A stretch of 64,000 nt of DNA from Plantactinospora endophytica. Lineage in GTDB: Bacteria > Actinomycetota > Actinomycetes > Mycobacteriales > Micromonosporaceae. Below are positions 62,032 to 64,000 of the stretch, piece by piece; position 1 is the stretch's first letter; each line of letters opens with the position of its first letter. The stretch covers positions 1-64,000 of the forward strand of contig NZ_BONW01000011.1 in assembly GCF_016862915.1 (NCBI RefSeq). Direction: 5' to 3'. Below the pieces are notes generated by a model. It was given only the letters and a program-made list of their open reading frames with translations. It did not search any database and was not told where the DNA came from. The translations under genes were made by a program, and so were the position numbers.

Positions 62032-62700
62032 ATGACCGACCAGCACGCCGAGCTGGACGTCGCCCTGGAACGGGTCATCGAGACCGCCCGGGCGCACCTC
62101 GCCGCGGTCCGGGCCGCCGAGGGCCGGATCGACGACGATGCCGTCTGGCAGGCGTACGTCGAGCTCAACAACGCGTCGTTCGAGTACGACGAGCAACTGC
62201 TCGACGCCTTCGGCGAGGTCACGCCGTGGGACGTGGAGGCGATCGACCCGGACGAGGCGGACGAGCGCTTCGGGGTGGGCCTGGGCGGTGCCGACGGTAC
62301 CGAGCCCGGCGACCCGCACCCGCTGGTCCTCTCGGTACGCCACCGGCGCGACTACCGGGTGCCGAGCGTCGCCGCCCTGCTGCGGGTCGCCCAGGCCGCT
62401 CGTCGGGCCGCCGTACCGGACGAGGAGGAGTCGCCGGCGGTGGAGGGTGTCGGCGAGGCGGTGCTGGAGCTGTTGCAGACCGGGGACGGGTCGCTCGGCG
62501 CCCTGGACATTCCGGAGCTGGAGCCGCTCGACGGCGTGGTGATGGTCAGCGAGGTCTCCGTACCGCTCGACCTGGAGTCCTTCGACGACGAGGACAGCAG
62601 CGGGCCGTTCACGCCGGGCGCCGACGACCGGCTCGTCGGCCGGCTGGACGAGCACCCGTTCCTGTCCGAGGTCGACGGGGAGACCGAGGGGGCCCGCTAG
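62032..62700 (+). CDS. Acidic hypothetical protein conserved in type
   Basis: 222 aa, strongly acidic (many DD/EE pairs), unrecognised. A helical N-terminus (LDVALERVIETARAHLAAVRAAEGRIDDDAVWQAYVELNNASFEYDEQLLDAFGEVTPWDVEAI) is followed by HPLVLSVRHRRDYRVPSVAALLRVAQAAR and an acidic tail with PFTPGADDRLVGRLDEHPFLSEVDG. No membrane segment or catalytic motif seen. GAAGGGACAGG gives a ribosome binding site about 8 nt upstream. Confidence 0.7.
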   Translation: MTDQHAELDVALERVIETARAHLAAVRAAEGRIDDDAVWQAYVELNNASFEYDEQLLDAFGEVTPWDVEAIDPDEADERFGVGLGGADGTEPGDPHPLVLSVRHRRDYRVPSVAALLRVAQAARRAAVPDEEESPAVEGVGEAVLELLQTGDGSLGALDIPELEPLDGVVMVSEVSVPLDLESFDDEDSSGPFTPGADDRLVGRLDEHPFLSEVDGETEGAR

Positions 62701-62773
62701 CGGGCGTACGCCGGGCCGGGCCGACGCGTCGCGGGGATCCTTCGCGATGGCTCGGTCCGGATGGCTCGGAGGG

Positions 62774-62965
62774 TCAGTAGGAGAGGCCCGGTTGCGACTG
62801 GTTGACCACGCGACGCCGCAGCACCACCTGCCGCGTACCGTCACGGAACAGTCGCACCCGGGCCAGCTCCCAGCCGGAGAACTCGGCTTGGATCGCCAGT
62901 TGCGCCGTTGCGGTCATCCGGTCGACATTCGGCGGTAACCGCAATGGCGCGTATTCGTAGTCCAT
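62774..62965 (-). CDS. DUF5703 family small protein
   Basis: 63 aa. MDYEYAPLRLPPNVDRMTATAQLAIQAEFSGWELARVRLFRDGTRQVVLRRRV is the pattern of this small actinobacterial family of unknown function. ATG 62965 lies 7 nt after CAGGAT, indicating a leaderless start; GTG 62983 is an in-frame alternative. Confidence 0.75.
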   Translation of the reverse strand: MDYEYAPLRLPPNVDRMTATAQLAIQAEFSGWELARVRLFRDGTRQVVLRRRVVNQSQPGLSY

Positions 62966-63041
62966 GTCCTCTATCCTGCCCACGTCGGCTGGGCGACACC
63001 AGTCCTTCTCCTCGGTGAGCTGCGCGGTGTCCGCTTCGCGG

Positions 63042-64000
63042 TTAGCTGTCCCGTTCCGGGTAGCCGACCGGGACCGCCGAGACGTCGTCCAGGGCCCGGG
63101 TGATCTCCAACGGCAGCGTCATCCGTTCCACCTGGAGCGCGCCGAGCAGTTGGCCGACCGTGCGGGCGCCGAGGATCGGGGCGACCACGCCGGGCCGGTC
63201 CCGCACCCAGGCCAGGGCCACCTCCAGCGGTGACACGCCCAGGCCGCCGGCCGCGGTGGCCACCGCCTCCACGATGCTGGAGCAGCGCGGTTCGAGATAG
63301 CGGGCGACGAACGGCTCGAAGTGCGCCGAGGCGGCCCGCGAGTCGGCCGGGCGGCCGTGCCGGTACTTCCCGGTCAGCACTCCGCGTCCGAGCGGCGACC
63401 AGGGCAGCACACCGAGCCCGAGGCCCTCGCAGGCGGGCAGCAGTTCCCGCTCGATGCCGCGTTCGAGGAGCGAGTACTCCACCTGGGCGGCGACCACCGG
63501 TGCCCGGCCCGGGAAGGCGGCCTGCCAGGTGGCGGCCTGGGCGGTCTGCCAGCCGGCGAAGTTGGAGACGCCGACGTACCGGACCCGGCCGCTGGTCACC
63601 GCGTGGTCGAGCGCGCCCAGCGTCTCCTCCAGCGGGGTGGCCGGGTCGTAGCCGTGCACCTGCCACAGGTCGACGTGGTCGGTGCCGAGCCGGCGCAGCG
63701 AGGCGTCCAGGGTGCGGAGCAGGTGGCCCCGGGAGGTGTCCCGGCGGCGGCCGGCGCCCGGTCGCAGCCCCGCCTTGGTGGCGATCAGCAGGTCGTCCCG
63801 GGGCACCAGGGCGCCGAGCAGCGAGCCGATCACCGCCTCGGCGTCACCGTCGCCGTAGACGTCGGCCGTGTCGACGAGGTTGCCCCCGGCGTCCAGGTAA
63901 CTCTTCAGTTGGGCGGCAGCGTCGTCCGCATCGGTGTCCCGACCCCAGGTCATGGTGCCGAGCGCGAGCCGGGAAACCGCCAGCCCGCTTCGGCCGAGCG
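63042..64000 (-). CDS. Aldo/keto reductase, N-terminus beyond window edge
   Basis: At least 319 residues. The reading frame continues to the window edge with LGRSGLAVSRLALGTMTWG, the usual AKR beginning, so only a few residues are missing. Catalytic tetrad: Asp and Tyr in DTADVYGDG, Lys in IATKAGLR, His in LWQVHGYDP. GVSNFAGWQ, EYSLLERGIERELLPACEGLGLGVLPWSPLGRGVLTGKY and GARTVGQLLGAL are AKR blocks. NADPH-dependent reduction of aldehydes or ketones; natural substrate unknown. Confidence 0.92.
   Translation of the reverse strand, partial: LGRSGLAVSRLALGTMTWGRDTDADDAAAQLKSYLDAGGNLVDTADVYGDGDAEAVIGSLLGALVPRDDLLIATKAGLRPGAGRRRDTSRGHLLRTLDASLRRLGTDHVDLWQVHGYDPATPLEETLGALDHAVTSGRVRYVGVSNFAGWQTAQAATWQAAFPGRAPVVAAQVEYSLLERGIERELLPACEGLGLGVLPWSPLGRGVLTGKYRHGRPADSRAASAHFEPFVARYLEPRCSSIVEAVATAAGGLGVSPLEVALAWVRDRPGVVAPILGARTVGQLLGALQVERMTLPLEITRALDDVSAVPVGYPERDS

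Overview
High-GC (clearly above 70 percent G+C) actinobacterial chromosome. GTG starts, 4-bp ATGA/GTGA gene overlaps, many leaderless promoters (TAnnnT or CAGGAT 6-7 nt before the start codon), two ClpC-type features, DevR/DevS and CBM2-bearing secreted enzymes fit Micromonosporaceae (Micromonospora/Plantactinospora-like); this placement is inference from composition and gene content. 58 protein-coding loci were found: 55 apparently complete genes, one decayed gene and two cut by the window edges. No tRNA, rRNA, insertion sequence, prophage or CRISPR array was seen.

Layout. 1-3.1 kb: sensor kinase (cut by the left edge) divergent from a two-gene ABC exporter. 3.2-7 kb: small housekeeping/stress genes (degenerate uridine-kinase-like protein, DksA-like zinc finger, two DUF72 proteins, DUF2267). 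7.1-17.2 kb: polysaccharide use: GH3 glucosidase, secreted PQQ-type sugar dehydrogenase with CBM2, MFS plus autoregulated Clp-N/HTH pair, RNase HI, and a GH1 glucosidase/sugar-transporter operon. 17.4-26.4 kb: flavin oxidase of the cholesterol oxidase type, IMPase, a NuoF-like/ferric-reductase-like redox operon, an OFA-type MFS with its 40-residue small subunit, and a sirtuin. 26.5-31.8 kb: a DevS/DevR-like hypoxia/redox two-component system with an Acg-type nitroreductase, a decayed second copy and a DoxX protein, with DosR-box-like sites. 32-38.3 kb: short independent genes (SDR, RibD-type reductase, ABM monooxygenase, winged helix protein, DoxX-like, PEBP, GNAT) separated by repeat-rich spacers. 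38.3-41.1 kb: GH43 enzyme divergent from a LacI regulator. 41.4-43.1 kb: a 4 x 21-residue repeat peptide next to a JmjC oxygenase. 43.2-47.9 kb: four-gene FtsK/EccC-like cassette. 48-51.8 kb: NYN-type protein divergent from a ClpC-like unfoldase followed by two small genes. 52-64 kb: streptogrisin-like protease, MFS, LysR, ThuA, XRE/TPR regulator, hemerythrin-type protein, M20 peptidase, small conserved proteins and an aldo/keto reductase cut by the right edge.

How the parts may work together. GH3, GH1, GH43, the LacI regulator, the GH1-linked transporter and the CBM2 dehydrogenase form a dispersed plant-polysaccharide programme; GH3 and GH43 upstream regions share TTTCCGGAA-like motifs. The DevS/DevR genes and their neighbours resemble a small DosR-type regulon. 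The 43.2-47.9 kb cassette looks like a reduced type VII-like machine: a WXG100-sized helical protein, a helper, an ATPase with three RecA-like domains of which only the middle has an intact Walker A, and a coiled-coil membrane protein. The 41.4-43.1 kb pair looks like a repeat-peptide substrate with a 2-oxoglutarate oxygenase.

A window-wide trait is the abundance of short tandem repeats (7 to 63 bp units), both in spacers and in frame inside protein tails. Function predictions rest on reading motifs by eye; no database search was possible.
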